Shown: piece by piece, positions 43,624-51,292 of the stretch
Numbering within the stretch: the stretch's first letter is position 1
How the letters are laid out: each line of letters opens with the position of its first letter
DNA from: Chryseobacterium geocarposphaerae
Lineage (GTDB): Bacteria; Bacteroidota; Bacteroidia; Flavobacteriales; Weeksellaceae
Direction of reading: 5' to 3'
Assembly (NCBI RefSeq): GCF_002797535.1
Contig: NZ_PGFD01000001.1
Span: forward strand, 248,001 to 312,000
Length of the DNA: 64,000 bases
Notes under the pieces: generated by a model
The model's database searches: none
What the model was told of the DNA's origin: nothing
Seen by the model: the letters and a program-made list of their open reading frames with translations, nothing else
Position numbers and translations under genes: made by a program

Positions 43624-43650
43624 AAACACTTCCATTTGGAAGTGTTTTCT
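43624..43650 (+). terminator. terminator after the helicase gene
   Basis: AAACACTTCC (43624-43633), loop ATTT, GGAAGTGTTT (43638-43647), then T-rich. It ends 3 nt before the stop of the convergent lipoprotein gene and may serve it too. Confidence 0.85.
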
Positions 43651-43652
43651 GT

Positions 43653-44084
43653 TTATCTTTTTAAATAGACGATGTATTCATCATTCGTACCATCTCCGTC
43701 ATAATCGTCATTCTCTCCCTGAAGAGCAAGTTCAGAATTGGTAAGATTTAATACTTTAAAGTTTATAGTATTATCTTCTAAATTCATTGCAAGTGTTTTT
43801 CCTGATTCATTGTAAGAATAGGTTCCCATATCGTTGTCGGAAACACAATTCCCTCCGGTTTTATAATAATCATTGCTGATTAATGCTCCATCTTCTTTGA
43901 ATACAATAGTCGATTTAGCTGCACATTCATCCGGTATTTCTGTTTCAGAAGATCCATTGCCATATTTATAGCTGAATTTGTTAACCTTCCAGGTTCCGAT
44001 TATTAAATTTTGATCATCATCATCTTTCTTACAAGAACTAAAAACGAAACCTGCAGCTACAGCTAATAATAAAATTTTTTTCAT
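43653..44084 (-). CDS. lipocalin-like lipoprotein
   Basis: A 143-residue lipoprotein with lipobox FSSC (Cys18) and an acidic start KKDDDD. IIGTWKVNKFSYKYG (about 28-42) is the GxW opening of lipocalin-like domains in Bacteroidota, then beta strands with two Cys (DECAAKS, GGNCVSD). The ending DDYDGDGTNDEYIVYLKR carries a calcium-loop-like DxDxDGxND. The paralogous gene at 45010 has the same layout and ending. Ligand unknown. Confidence 0.72.
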   Translation of the reverse strand: MKKILLLAVAAGFVFSSCKKDDDDQNLIIGTWKVNKFSYKYGNGSSETEIPDECAAKSTIVFKEDGALISNDYYKTGGNCVSDNDMGTYSYNESGKTLAMNLEDNTINFKVLNLTNSELALQGENDDYDGDGTNDEYIVYLKR

Positions 44085-44290
44085 TGTTATTAATTTTTTT
44101 AAAGTTCACAAAGAAATGAATTTTTATTATATCGTGCAAGTAGAGTTTTTTATATTGTTTTTTTGAATTGAAAGTTGAAAAAATCATCCAATAAATGTGA
44201 ATTCATGATTATTCATCATTGTTTTCACAAAGAAATTAAGCTGCTCGTTATTTTGTAATCTTAAAAAAAATAGCCTATTTCTTATTTGTT

Positions 44291-44944
44291 TTACTTCATA
44301 TAAGGATTCATTACAGAAGTCCAAAGTCGGTAACCTTCAGGAGTCATATGGAGCATATCTTCTACAAAAAGGTCTTTTCTGATATTCCCGTTTGAATCGT
44401 TCATCACTTTTGTAATATCTATGAAATCAGCATTTTTTTCTTTTTTCATGAATTTAGCAATCTTTTTATTGGCTTCCTTCATTTGAGGCCATAGTTTCTC
44501 TCTGCTTGGCGAATACTTAATCGAAATATAATCTACTTCTATTTTCGGGAATTTCTGACGAATTTTCTGATAGAATGTTTTGAATCTGTCAACAACAACA
44601 TCTGCTTTTAGTTTGTCATCGTCCGCAAAATCGTTTTCCCCACAATAAATGATGATTTGTTTAGGCTGATAATTTAAAAGATCATTCGCATAATAATTAA
44701 GATCTGTGAGCCTGGAACCTCCAAAACCTCTGTTAATAATAGTTTTGGTAGGAAAATAATTGGCTACATCCGTCCATTTTGTGAAGGAGGAGCTTCCGAT
44801 CAAAAGAATAGCATTTTCAGGAGGAGTATTTTCCTGATCAATTTTTTTGAAATTTTGAATGTCTTGCCAAAACATCGGCTTTTTTTCCTGAGAAAAGAAA
44901 AGGGCAAAAGTCAGCAATAAGAATGCTGATAACATCTTCTTCAT
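44291..44944 (-). CDS. secreted SGNH/GDSL-type hydrolase
   Basis: A 217-residue protein with a signal peptide (ending ALFFSQ, about 19). SGNH blocks can be placed: block I LLIGSSSFTKW (about 47-57, GSSS in place of GDS, with Ser nucleophile), block II RGFGGSRL (Gly), block III YCGENDFA (Gly and Asn), block V VEDMLHMTPEGY (Asp and His). The GSSS form is typical of the platelet-activating-factor-acetylhydrolase-like branch, which includes carbohydrate esterases. It lies between two lipocalin-like lipoprotein genes. Substrate unknown. Confidence 0.88.
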   Translation of the reverse strand: MKKMLSAFLLLTFALFFSQEKKPMFWQDIQNFKKIDQENTPPENAILLIGSSSFTKWTDVANYFPTKTIINRGFGGSRLTDLNYYANDLLNYQPKQIIIYCGENDFADDDKLKADVVVDRFKTFYQKIRQKFPKIEVDYISIKYSPSREKLWPQMKEANKKIAKFMKKEKNADFIDITKVMNDSNGNIRKDLFVEDMLHMTPEGYRLWTSVMNPYMK

Positions 44945-44973
44945 TGTTCTAAATTTTTGTAGGATAAAGGTAT

Positions 44974-45001
44974 AAAAAAACTCCCGGAAAAACCGGGAGT
45001 T
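44974..45001 (-). terminator. terminator after the second lipocalin-like gene
   Basis: AACTCCCGG (44979-44987) and CCGGGAGTT (44993-45001) are exact reverse complements. The A-run at 44974-44980 reads as a T-run on the - strand. Confidence 0.85.
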
Positions 45002-45009
45002 ATGTATTA

Positions 45010-45471
45010 TTATCTTTTAAATGACATATAAACTCGATCATTGACTCCATCTGCATTATAGTCAATATCAGTGGATAAATCTAAAATTTTAAGCTCAGAG
45101 CTTGATAAGATTTCTACTCTATAAGGTTGGTCACCATTATTATTATACTTTATGGTAAGAAGTTTAGTTTCTGTGTCATAAGTATACTTTCCTTCGCTTT
45201 TACCAGCGACTTTACAATCTGCACCGGTACCGTTATAATATGTATATGAAGTAGAATAATCAATACTGAAATGAGTAATGTCTTTTGTACTGCATCCGGT
45301 TACCGGAGTTGTTAAAAGAACAGTTTTACCATCTTTCCCTGATACAATTTCCGTTTTACTTGTCTTCCAATCTCCTTTTAGAATATCTAATTCGTATGCT
45401 TGCATATCGTCATCTTTACAAGAAGTAAGCGCCAAGGCTGAAAAGGCAAATAAAAGTAGCTGTTTTTTCAT
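45010..45471 (-). CDS. lipocalin-like lipoprotein, paralogue
   Basis: A 153-residue lipoprotein from ATG 45471; a GTG two codons earlier is less likely because KKQLLLFAFSALALTSC is already a complete lipoprotein signal (Cys18). After KDDDMQAYEL, the segment ILKGDWKTSKTEIVSG is a lipocalin-like opening, followed by beta strands with two Cys (GCSTKD, DCKVAG). The ending IDYNADGVNDRVYMSFKR mirrors that of the gene at 43653. The terminator lies 9 nt past its stop. Confidence 0.72.
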   Translation of the reverse strand: MKKQLLLFAFSALALTSCKDDDMQAYELDILKGDWKTSKTEIVSGKDGKTVLLTTPVTGCSTKDITHFSIDYSTSYTYYNGTGADCKVAGKSEGKYTYDTETKLLTIKYNNNGDQPYRVEILSSSELKILDLSTDIDYNADGVNDRVYMSFKR

Positions 45472-45589
45472 TATCACAAATTTAAGAATGTGCTAAAATA
45501 TAAATAAATTTGTAATATCAGTAATGAAATAAAGGTTTTTTAAATGAATGTTTGCAAAAAAAATGAATTTATCTGTTTAAGGTTAAAAG

Positions 45590-45635
45590 TTTAGAGTTTC
45601 ATGCCTAATTTTTAACTGTAAACTGAAACTCTAAA
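45590..45635. repeat. inverted repeat TTTAGAGTTTCA
   Basis: TTTAGAGTTTCA (45590-45601) and TGAAACTCTAAA (45624-45635) are exact reverse complements with a 22-nt centre. It lies 12 nt past the stop of the alcohol dehydrogenase gene (45648, - strand) and may help end its transcript. Confidence 0.65.
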
Positions 45636-45647
45636 TCTAACATTTTA

Positions 45648-46811
45648 TTAATAGCTCATTTCTACAATCTTGTAGGCATCCTGCGGGGTAAGTTTTTTGT
45701 ATTCTCCTAAACCTAACCAGTTTCGGTCTGTAAAAGCTTTTTCTACTTTTTCGGCTGTTCCCTTATAATCTTCCGTATATTCTGAAAGTTTGGTCTGGAT
45801 ATGTAAGCTGTGAAAGAATTCTTCCAGTTTTTTTATTCCCAGTTCTGCTTTTTCTTCTGTACTACCATCTTTGATTCTCCAGACTCTTTCTGCATATTGA
45901 GCCAGTTTGCCTTTTTTAGTTTCAAAATTATAACGGTAATGTGAAGGAGCGATAATCGCTAAAGTTCTGGCGTGATCAATTCCGAAATAAGCGGTTAATT
46001 CATGTCCCATTGCATGAACCGCCCAGTCTGTAATTACTCCTTTTTGGATCAATCCGTTAAGAGCCATAGTACAGCACCACATAAAGTTCCCGGCAGCTTC
46101 ATAATCAAAATCATCCGCTAACACTTTCGGAGCAGTTTCCTGTAAGCTGATTAAAATACTTTCAGCAATTCTTTCCTGTAAATCTGCAGAAGAAGGAGCG
46201 GTCATATATTGTTCCAAAACATGAGTATAAGCATCTGTTAATCCATTCACAATCTGATTTTTAGGAATAGATTTTACCACTTCAGGATCTAAAACAGAAA
46301 ATTGCGGGAAAAGTCCAGGACCTCCGGAAGATAACTTTTCATTAGTCTCTCTTCTTGAAATCACGTATCCTGAATTCATTTCAGAACCTGTAGCCGGTAA
46401 TGTTAAGATGCTTCCGAAAGGCATTCCTTCGCCTTCAAAAGTTCTCACAGGTTTTTTTAAGATTTCCCACGGTTCTCCAACATAATTAGCAGCTGCAGAA
46501 AGAAATTTTGTTCCGTCAATGACAGAACCTCCGCCAACTGCTAATAAGAAGGTGATGCTTTTTTCTTTAATAAAGTCTAGAGCATTGATCAGTACTTCAT
46601 ATTCAGGGTTCGCCGGAACACCACCGAACTCATAAAGGTCGTGATCTTTTAAAGCTTCTTTTACCTGATCGTAAACACCGTTGTTTTTGATGCTTCCACC
46701 TCCGTAAATCATTAAGATTTTAGCATCTTTAGGAATTTCGTTGGAAATTTTAGCAATTTCACCTTTTCCGAAAAGTATTTTTGTTGGATTTTTAAACTCG
46801 AAATTAAGCAT
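45648..46811 (-). CDS. iron-containing alcohol dehydrogenase (YqhD/BDH type)
   Basis: A 387-residue group III alcohol dehydrogenase. The N-terminal NAD(P) fold has YGGGSIKNNGVYDQV and LAVGGGSVIDGTKFLSAAA (about 91-109). The metal site is visible: Asp and His in GLTDAYTHVLEQYM, then His in AVHAMGHELTAYFG and His in IDHARTLAII. ATGSEMNSGYVISR is a further family motif. The similarity is to YqhD and the butanol dehydrogenases, which reduce aldehydes with NADPH. Length normal, cytoplasmic. Neighbours do not suggest a pathway. Confidence 0.93.
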   Translation of the reverse strand: MLNFEFKNPTKILFGKGEIAKISNEIPKDAKILMIYGGGSIKNNGVYDQVKEALKDHDLYEFGGVPANPEYEVLINALDFIKEKSITFLLAVGGGSVIDGTKFLSAAANYVGEPWEILKKPVRTFEGEGMPFGSILTLPATGSEMNSGYVISRRETNEKLSSGGPGLFPQFSVLDPEVVKSIPKNQIVNGLTDAYTHVLEQYMTAPSSADLQERIAESILISLQETAPKVLADDFDYEAAGNFMWCCTMALNGLIQKGVITDWAVHAMGHELTAYFGIDHARTLAIIAPSHYRYNFETKKGKLAQYAERVWRIKDGSTEEKAELGIKKLEEFFHSLHIQTKLSEYTEDYKGTAEKVEKAFTDRNWLGLGEYKKLTPQDAYKIVEMSY

Positions 46812-46833
46812 TGTTCTTACATTTTTTGTTACC

Positions 46834-46841
46834 CAAATGTA
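46834..46841 (-). promoter_or_regulatory. -7 promoter box of the alcohol dehydrogenase gene
   Basis: On the - strand this reads TACATTTG, ending 22 nt before the ATG at 46811. The upstream element is not clear. Confidence 0.45.
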
Positions 46842-46906
46842 CGGAATGCTTTTTCAAAAATAAGTTAAGATTGTTTTAAAATTCCAATGATCATCTTAAA
46901 TGATAC

Positions 46907-47380
46907 CTATTGAAACTTCGTCTTTATTTCTTCTAAAGTATAAGTAGCAGGTATTATTTCTTTTCCGGTTCTGTCCACAAAACCATAAAGATCTGATCTT
47001 GATTTAACCAAAGCCCAATCTTTTTTTATGGCGTCAAACTTTTCTATTTTAGAATAGATAGCAGGAACTCTTTCTTTTCCTGATTGATCAATTAATCCAT
47101 ATCCATCGGAGATCGATTTAACCAAAGCAAAATTATTATCCAAAACTCCAAATTTTTCAATTTTGGAATAGATAGGCTTTACGATCAGCTTTTTTTGCTT
47201 ATCAATAAAACCAAATGTTCCGGAAGATGTCTTTACCAATGCCCAATCTTTGTGGTATTCATCATATTTATAAATTTTCTGATATTGAGCAAAAGTAAAA
47301 TGGCTGAAGAATACAAATAGTATTAGCGCTGCTTTATAGAATGACCCAATTACTGATCTTTTAAAGTTCTGATTTTTCAT
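46907..47380 (-). CDS. secreted WG-repeat protein
   Basis: A 157-residue protein with a long signal peptide (hydrophobic about 15-31, ending FTFAQ). The mature part consists of about three WG-type repeats: DWALVKTSSGTFGFIDKQKK, NFALVKSISDGYGLIDQSGK and DWALVKSRSDLYGFVDRTGK, each followed by a stretch such as PIYSKIEKF. The repeat usually builds a beta-propeller-like or beta-strip surface. Proteins with full propellers are longer, so this is a short member. Function unknown. Confidence 0.8.
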   Translation of the reverse strand: MKNQNFKRSVIGSFYKAALILFVFFSHFTFAQYQKIYKYDEYHKDWALVKTSSGTFGFIDKQKKLIVKPIYSKIEKFGVLDNNFALVKSISDGYGLIDQSGKERVPAIYSKIEKFDAIKKDWALVKSRSDLYGFVDRTGKEIIPATYTLEEIKTKFQ

Positions 47381-47475
47381 AGTTTGTAAATTGGTAGAGC
47401 GAAACTATTGAAAAAAGGTATAAAGACAAAATTAAATTTACCAGTATTAATGAATTAAAGCATAATCAGATGTTT

Positions 47476-48057
47476 TTAATAGAATCCTTTACTTTTAGAC
47501 TCTAGTTTTCCTGTTTTTCTATTTATCTTAACTAGAAATGATTCTTTTGTAACGGAAGAAGAGTTGCTAAGCTTTGACAGATACATAATGATATAATGAT
47601 CTTCAATCTTATAAGCGCCTCCGGATATATTTGAGGAATCAAACATAAAACCATACGTTTGGGCAATCAGGAGGGCTTCCGGAAGATTATCAACAGAGCC
47701 GATAAAATTTCTCAATTGCTGTTCAGTTGAAAAGTATTTAGACTGGCTGTTTTCACAGGCAACAAGGTAAGAAAAACAGTTTTCACCTAAACATTTCTGA
47801 AAAAAACCTTTGTCAGGAGCAGGGTCATTAATCGTCATATATTCCGGCGCCTGGCTTTCATAGATAATAGCTTTGTCGGGATTCGGATTATTATGAAATA
47901 CAGACCAGTATTCATATTTTTTATCAGGTACAATAAAGGGATAGAGTAGCTCGGTGTTGTCCAGGATTTCAGGTATTCTTTTGAAATCAGTAGGAACTGT
48001 ACGTTGGGAGAGCATCAGACCTGGTAGCAGAAAAGAAAAGATTGAAATAATTCTCAT
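47476..48057 (-). CDS. hypothetical secreted protein
   Basis: A 193-residue protein with a signal peptide (MRIISIFSFLLPGLMLSQ). I do not recognise a characterised family. Visible are two Cys in KCLGENCFSYLVAC plus a third, the segment YFSTEQQLRNFIGSVDNLPE (about 108-127), and the basic end RKTGKLESKSKGFY. It lies 34 nt after the next small lipoprotein gene (48092) on the same strand, so the two are likely co-transcribed. Confidence 0.65.
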   Translation of the reverse strand: MRIISIFSFLLPGLMLSQRTVPTDFKRIPEILDNTELLYPFIVPDKKYEYWSVFHNNPNPDKAIIYESQAPEYMTINDPAPDKGFFQKCLGENCFSYLVACENSQSKYFSTEQQLRNFIGSVDNLPEALLIAQTYGFMFDSSNISGGAYKIEDHYIIMYLSKLSNSSSVTKESFLVKINRKTGKLESKSKGFY

Positions 48058-48091
48058 AAGTGTTTTCTCAGATAAATTCGTGCCAGTTCAA

Positions 48092-48496
48092 TTACTGGAA
48101 TATAATTTTATAATATCCTTTTTCATCTGTTACATCTATTTTTATACCTGTGAAAGTTATCTTATTGATCTGATAACCATCACAGCCTCCTTTAAATTCT
48201 GATGACTGAATAGAAAAATCAAAAACTTTAATATTAGAACTAAATTTATAGTTTTTTGTACCGTTGTAGGCACCTACGTTTTCTAAAATGATTTTATCAT
48301 CAGAAGTTTTGGTCAGCTGTACTCCGGTCTGGTTTTCTTCTACAATCGAATAAGAAGCCAAACTACCATTGGTGATAAGGTTTTCATCATTAGAATTAAC
48401 GAATTCAAAAACGATAGGTTGGGGAGCGTTATAACAGTCTTCACCACAGGCAGTGAAAAGTAAAGCGATTACAAGGAATAAAAATATCTTTTTCAT
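48092..48496 (-). CDS. hypothetical lipoprotein
   Basis: A 134-residue protein with a lipobox FTAC (Cys17), followed by GEDCYNAPQPIVFEFVNSND. The rest looks all-beta, with two more Cys (DCYN, GGCDGY). It belongs to no family I can name. First of a probable two-gene unit with 47476. Confidence 0.62.
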   Translation of the reverse strand: MKKIFLFLVIALLFTACGEDCYNAPQPIVFEFVNSNDENLITNGSLASYSIVEENQTGVQLTKTSDDKIILENVGAYNGTKNYKFSSNIKVFDFSIQSSEFKGGCDGYQINKITFTGIKIDVTDEKGYYKIIFQ

Positions 48497-48623
48497 GGAA
48501 TATAGATTGGTGGGAAATGTAAAATTAGCTATTAATGAATTGTAATCAAAATTAGAATAGCCTTAGTGTTATATATCCCGCAAAAATATTCATAAAATTT
48601 ATATAATTTTAAACTAAACGTGA

Positions 48624-48654
48624 TTTGAATTCAAAACAAAATCTCCTACATTTG
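48624..48654 (+). promoter_or_regulatory. promoter of the PEP carboxylase gene
   Basis: TTTG (48624-48627), a 19-nt spacer and TACATTTG (48647-48654) form a full consensus promoter. The ATG at 48659 follows after TTAT, so the transcript should have almost no leader. Confidence 0.7.
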
Positions 48655-48658
48655 TTAT

Positions 48659-51193
48659 ATGATACACGACCAACGCGCAGAAAAATTCAGGCAGATCGTG
48701 GAAAATAAGTTCCAGATCTACAATTCATTATTTATGAGCCTGCCTTATGATAAAATGACGAATATCGGGATGTTGCTTCCGTTTCTTTGTGAAGAAAGCA
48801 AAATCGGCTATGAAGCCGGAAAAACGCCTGAAGAAATTGTTGAAGAATTTTTTAAAAATCATACAGATTTGCAGACCGAAGAGCAGAAGCTCGAGCTGCT
48901 TTTTAAAATTATACAATATATTGAAAGACAGGTTGTTTTATTTGATAGTATTGAGGACGCTGCATTTCCGAATCTACACTCCGAGAGTGATAACGGAACG
49001 GTGACCAATATGTATGAACGTTCATTACAGGACCATAAGCTTGAAAAAATACGGGAAAAATTAAAGGATTTTGCAGTGAAAGTTGTGTTTACAGCCCATC
49101 CGACACAGTTTTACCCGAATTCGGTGCAGCGAATCCTTCATGATCTGAGAAACGCAATAACGACTGATTCCATTACAAATATCGATATGCTGTTGCAGCA
49201 ATTGGGAAAGACTCCGTTTGTGAACAAAGAAAAGCCAACTCCGATTGATGAAGCTTTGAGTATTATTTATTACTTGAGATATGTATATTACGATACTATT
49301 GGTGAACTTTTTACTAAAATAAAATCAATATTCAGTAATGATCATTTTCATTTGCATGAAGATGTAATTCAACTTGGTTTTTGGCCGGGAGGTGATAGAG
49401 ATGGAAATCCTTTTGTGACAGCGGATGTGACAAAAAGAGTGGCAGAAGAACTTCATTCTGCTATTTTAAAGGCTTACTATAATAATCTGAAAACAGTTCG
49501 AAGAAGGCTAAGTTTTAGAGGAGTTTCAGATGTTTTAACCAAACTGAGCAATGAACTTTATTCAGCAATTTTCAGAAATGAAAAAATTACGTCCGATGAT
49601 ATTATCAAAAGACTGGATGAAGCTGAAAAGATCTTAGTAGAACAACACAATTCGCTATTCCTTGACTTACTGGTAAATTTCAGAGATCGTGTAAGAATTT
49701 TCGGGACTCATTTTGCAACCTTGGATGTTCGTCAGGACAGCAGGATTCATCAGAAAGTTATCGATGAAGTTTTTGCTAAAGTTTACGGCGATTTGGAAGC
49801 GAGCAATGAGGATAAGTTTAATCAATTGATTCGAATCCCGGAAAAAGTAAATCCTGATGATTTTGAAGATATTATTAAAGATACTTTATTAACAGTTTCT
49901 CAGATTTCAGAAATTCAGCAACTGAATGGATTGAGAGGAATGAACCGTTATATTATCTCCAATTCCGACGCGGTAAAAGATGTGATGAATGTGTATGCAT
50001 TTTTCAAAATCTGCGGCTATAAAGATGAAGATATCAATATGGATATTGTTCCGCTTTTCGAAACCATGGAAGGTCTTGCCAATGCTGAAAATGTAATGAA
50101 GGAATTATATCAGAACCCGGTTTACAAAAAGCATCTGGAAAAAAGAGGAAATCAGCAGACCATCATGCTTGGTTTTTCAGACGGAACGAAAGACGGAGGA
50201 TATCTGAAGGCAAACTGGGAAATCTATAAAGCCAAAGAAGTGTTGACAAAACTTTCTGAAGAAAATGGAATTAAAGTGATATTCTTCGATGGTAGAGGTG
50301 GACCACCGGCAAGAGGAGGAGGCAAAACTCACGACTTCTATGCTTCACAGGGAAAAACGATTGCGAATAATAAAATAGAATTAACCATTCAGGGACAAAC
50401 CATTACCAGCATTTTTGGGAATAAAGAGCAGGCGAAATATAATTTTGAGCAGCTTCTGACAGCCGGCGTTGAGAATGATGTTTTTAAAAATGCTAAAAAA
50501 GACTTAACCGAAAAAGAAAGGGCTTTAATCATTGAATTGGCGGAAATCAGTTATCAGAAATATTCGGATCTGAAAGCACATCCTATGTTTGTTCCTTATC
50601 TTCAGGAAATGAGTACATTGGATTATTACGGAAAAACCAATATCGGAAGCCGACCTTCGAAAAGAGGAAACGGAAGTGAGCTGAAGTTTGAAGATTTAAG
50701 AGCTATTCCATTTGTAGGTTCATGGTCGCAGTTGAAGCAGAATGTTCCGGGGTTCTTCGGTTTCGGTTTTGCCATGCAGCAGATGAAGGAGCAGGGAAGA
50801 TTTGATGAAGTAAGAGAGCTATATAAAGGTTCGGATTTCTTCAAAACGTTGGTTTTAAACTCTATGATGAGTATGAATAAAACGTATTTCCCGTTAACTT
50901 ATTACATTAAAAACAATCCGAAATTCGGTGCGTTCTGGAATATTTTGTTTGAAGAATATAATCTTTCCAAGAATATTATGTTAGAGTTAACTGGGTTTAA
51001 AATGCTTCAGGAAGAAGATCCGCTTTCAAGAAAATCGGTAAAGATTCGTGAAAGGATTGTTCTTCCTTTATTGAGTATTCAGCAGTATGCTTTAATGAAA
51101 ATCCAGAAAGGAGAAGGGGATAGAGAAGCGTATGGAAAACTGGTAACACGTTCGTTGTTCGGAAATATTAATGCGAGCAGAAATTCAGCATAA
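48659..51193 (+). CDS. ppc: phosphoenolpyruvate carboxylase
   Basis: An 844-residue enzyme that makes oxaloacetate from PEP and bicarbonate, feeding the TCA cycle. The catalytic His147 lies in VVFTAHPTQFYPNSVQR. Further marks are GFWPGGDRDGNPFV (about 240-253), the Arg/Lys region MLGFSDGTKDGGYLKANWEI (about 502-521), the catalytic loop FDGRGGPPARGGGKTHDFYA (about 542-561), and SRPSKRGNGSELKFEDLRAI. The plant/enterobacterial QNTG ending is replaced by GNINASRNSA, so allosteric aspartate binding may differ. Length is slightly below the E. coli enzyme. Confidence 0.95.
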   Translation: MIHDQRAEKFRQIVENKFQIYNSLFMSLPYDKMTNIGMLLPFLCEESKIGYEAGKTPEEIVEEFFKNHTDLQTEEQKLELLFKIIQYIERQVVLFDSIEDAAFPNLHSESDNGTVTNMYERSLQDHKLEKIREKLKDFAVKVVFTAHPTQFYPNSVQRILHDLRNAITTDSITNIDMLLQQLGKTPFVNKEKPTPIDEALSIIYYLRYVYYDTIGELFTKIKSIFSNDHFHLHEDVIQLGFWPGGDRDGNPFVTADVTKRVAEELHSAILKAYYNNLKTVRRRLSFRGVSDVLTKLSNELYSAIFRNEKITSDDIIKRLDEAEKILVEQHNSLFLDLLVNFRDRVRIFGTHFATLDVRQDSRIHQKVIDEVFAKVYGDLEASNEDKFNQLIRIPEKVNPDDFEDIIKDTLLTVSQISEIQQLNGLRGMNRYIISNSDAVKDVMNVYAFFKICGYKDEDINMDIVPLFETMEGLANAENVMKELYQNPVYKKHLEKRGNQQTIMLGFSDGTKDGGYLKANWEIYKAKEVLTKLSEENGIKVIFFDGRGGPPARGGGKTHDFYASQGKTIANNKIELTIQGQTITSIFGNKEQAKYNFEQLLTAGVENDVFKNAKKDLTEKERALIIELAEISYQKYSDLKAHPMFVPYLQEMSTLDYYGKTNIGSRPSKRGNGSELKFEDLRAIPFVGSWSQLKQNVPGFFGFGFAMQQMKEQGRFDEVRELYKGSDFFKTLVLNSMMSMNKTYFPLTYYIKNNPKFGAFWNILFEEYNLSKNIMLELTGFKMLQEEDPLSRKSVKIRERIVLPLLSIQQYALMKIQKGEGDREAYGKLVTRSLFGNINASRNSA

Positions 51194-51206
51194 AAGCTAT
51201 CCCAAC

Positions 51207-51234
51207 TGTCATTCTGAACGAAGTGAAGAATCTC
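51207..51234. repeat. half copy of the TGTCATTCTGA repeat
   Basis: One arm only, beginning TGTCATTCTGAACGAAG and ending GAAGAATCTC, without the inverted partner. The partner-less state suggests partial loss or a separate half-element. Confidence 0.65.
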
Positions 51235-51262
51235 TAAATAAAACAAATAATAATTAAAAATA

Positions 51263-51289
51263 AAAGCCTCTCGATTTGAGAGGTTTTTT
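51263..51289. terminator. terminator between ppc and the subtilase gene
   Basis: AAAGCCTCTC (51263-51272) pairs with GAGAGGTTTT (51278-51287) around a 5-nt loop, with a T-run on the + side and an A-rich flank for the convergent gene. Confidence 0.8.
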
Positions 51290-51292
51290 AAT

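Noticed and set aside
44085..44290. Intergenic stretch checked for a small gene or RNA
   Set aside because: AT-rich with no convincing frame, hairpin or promoter.
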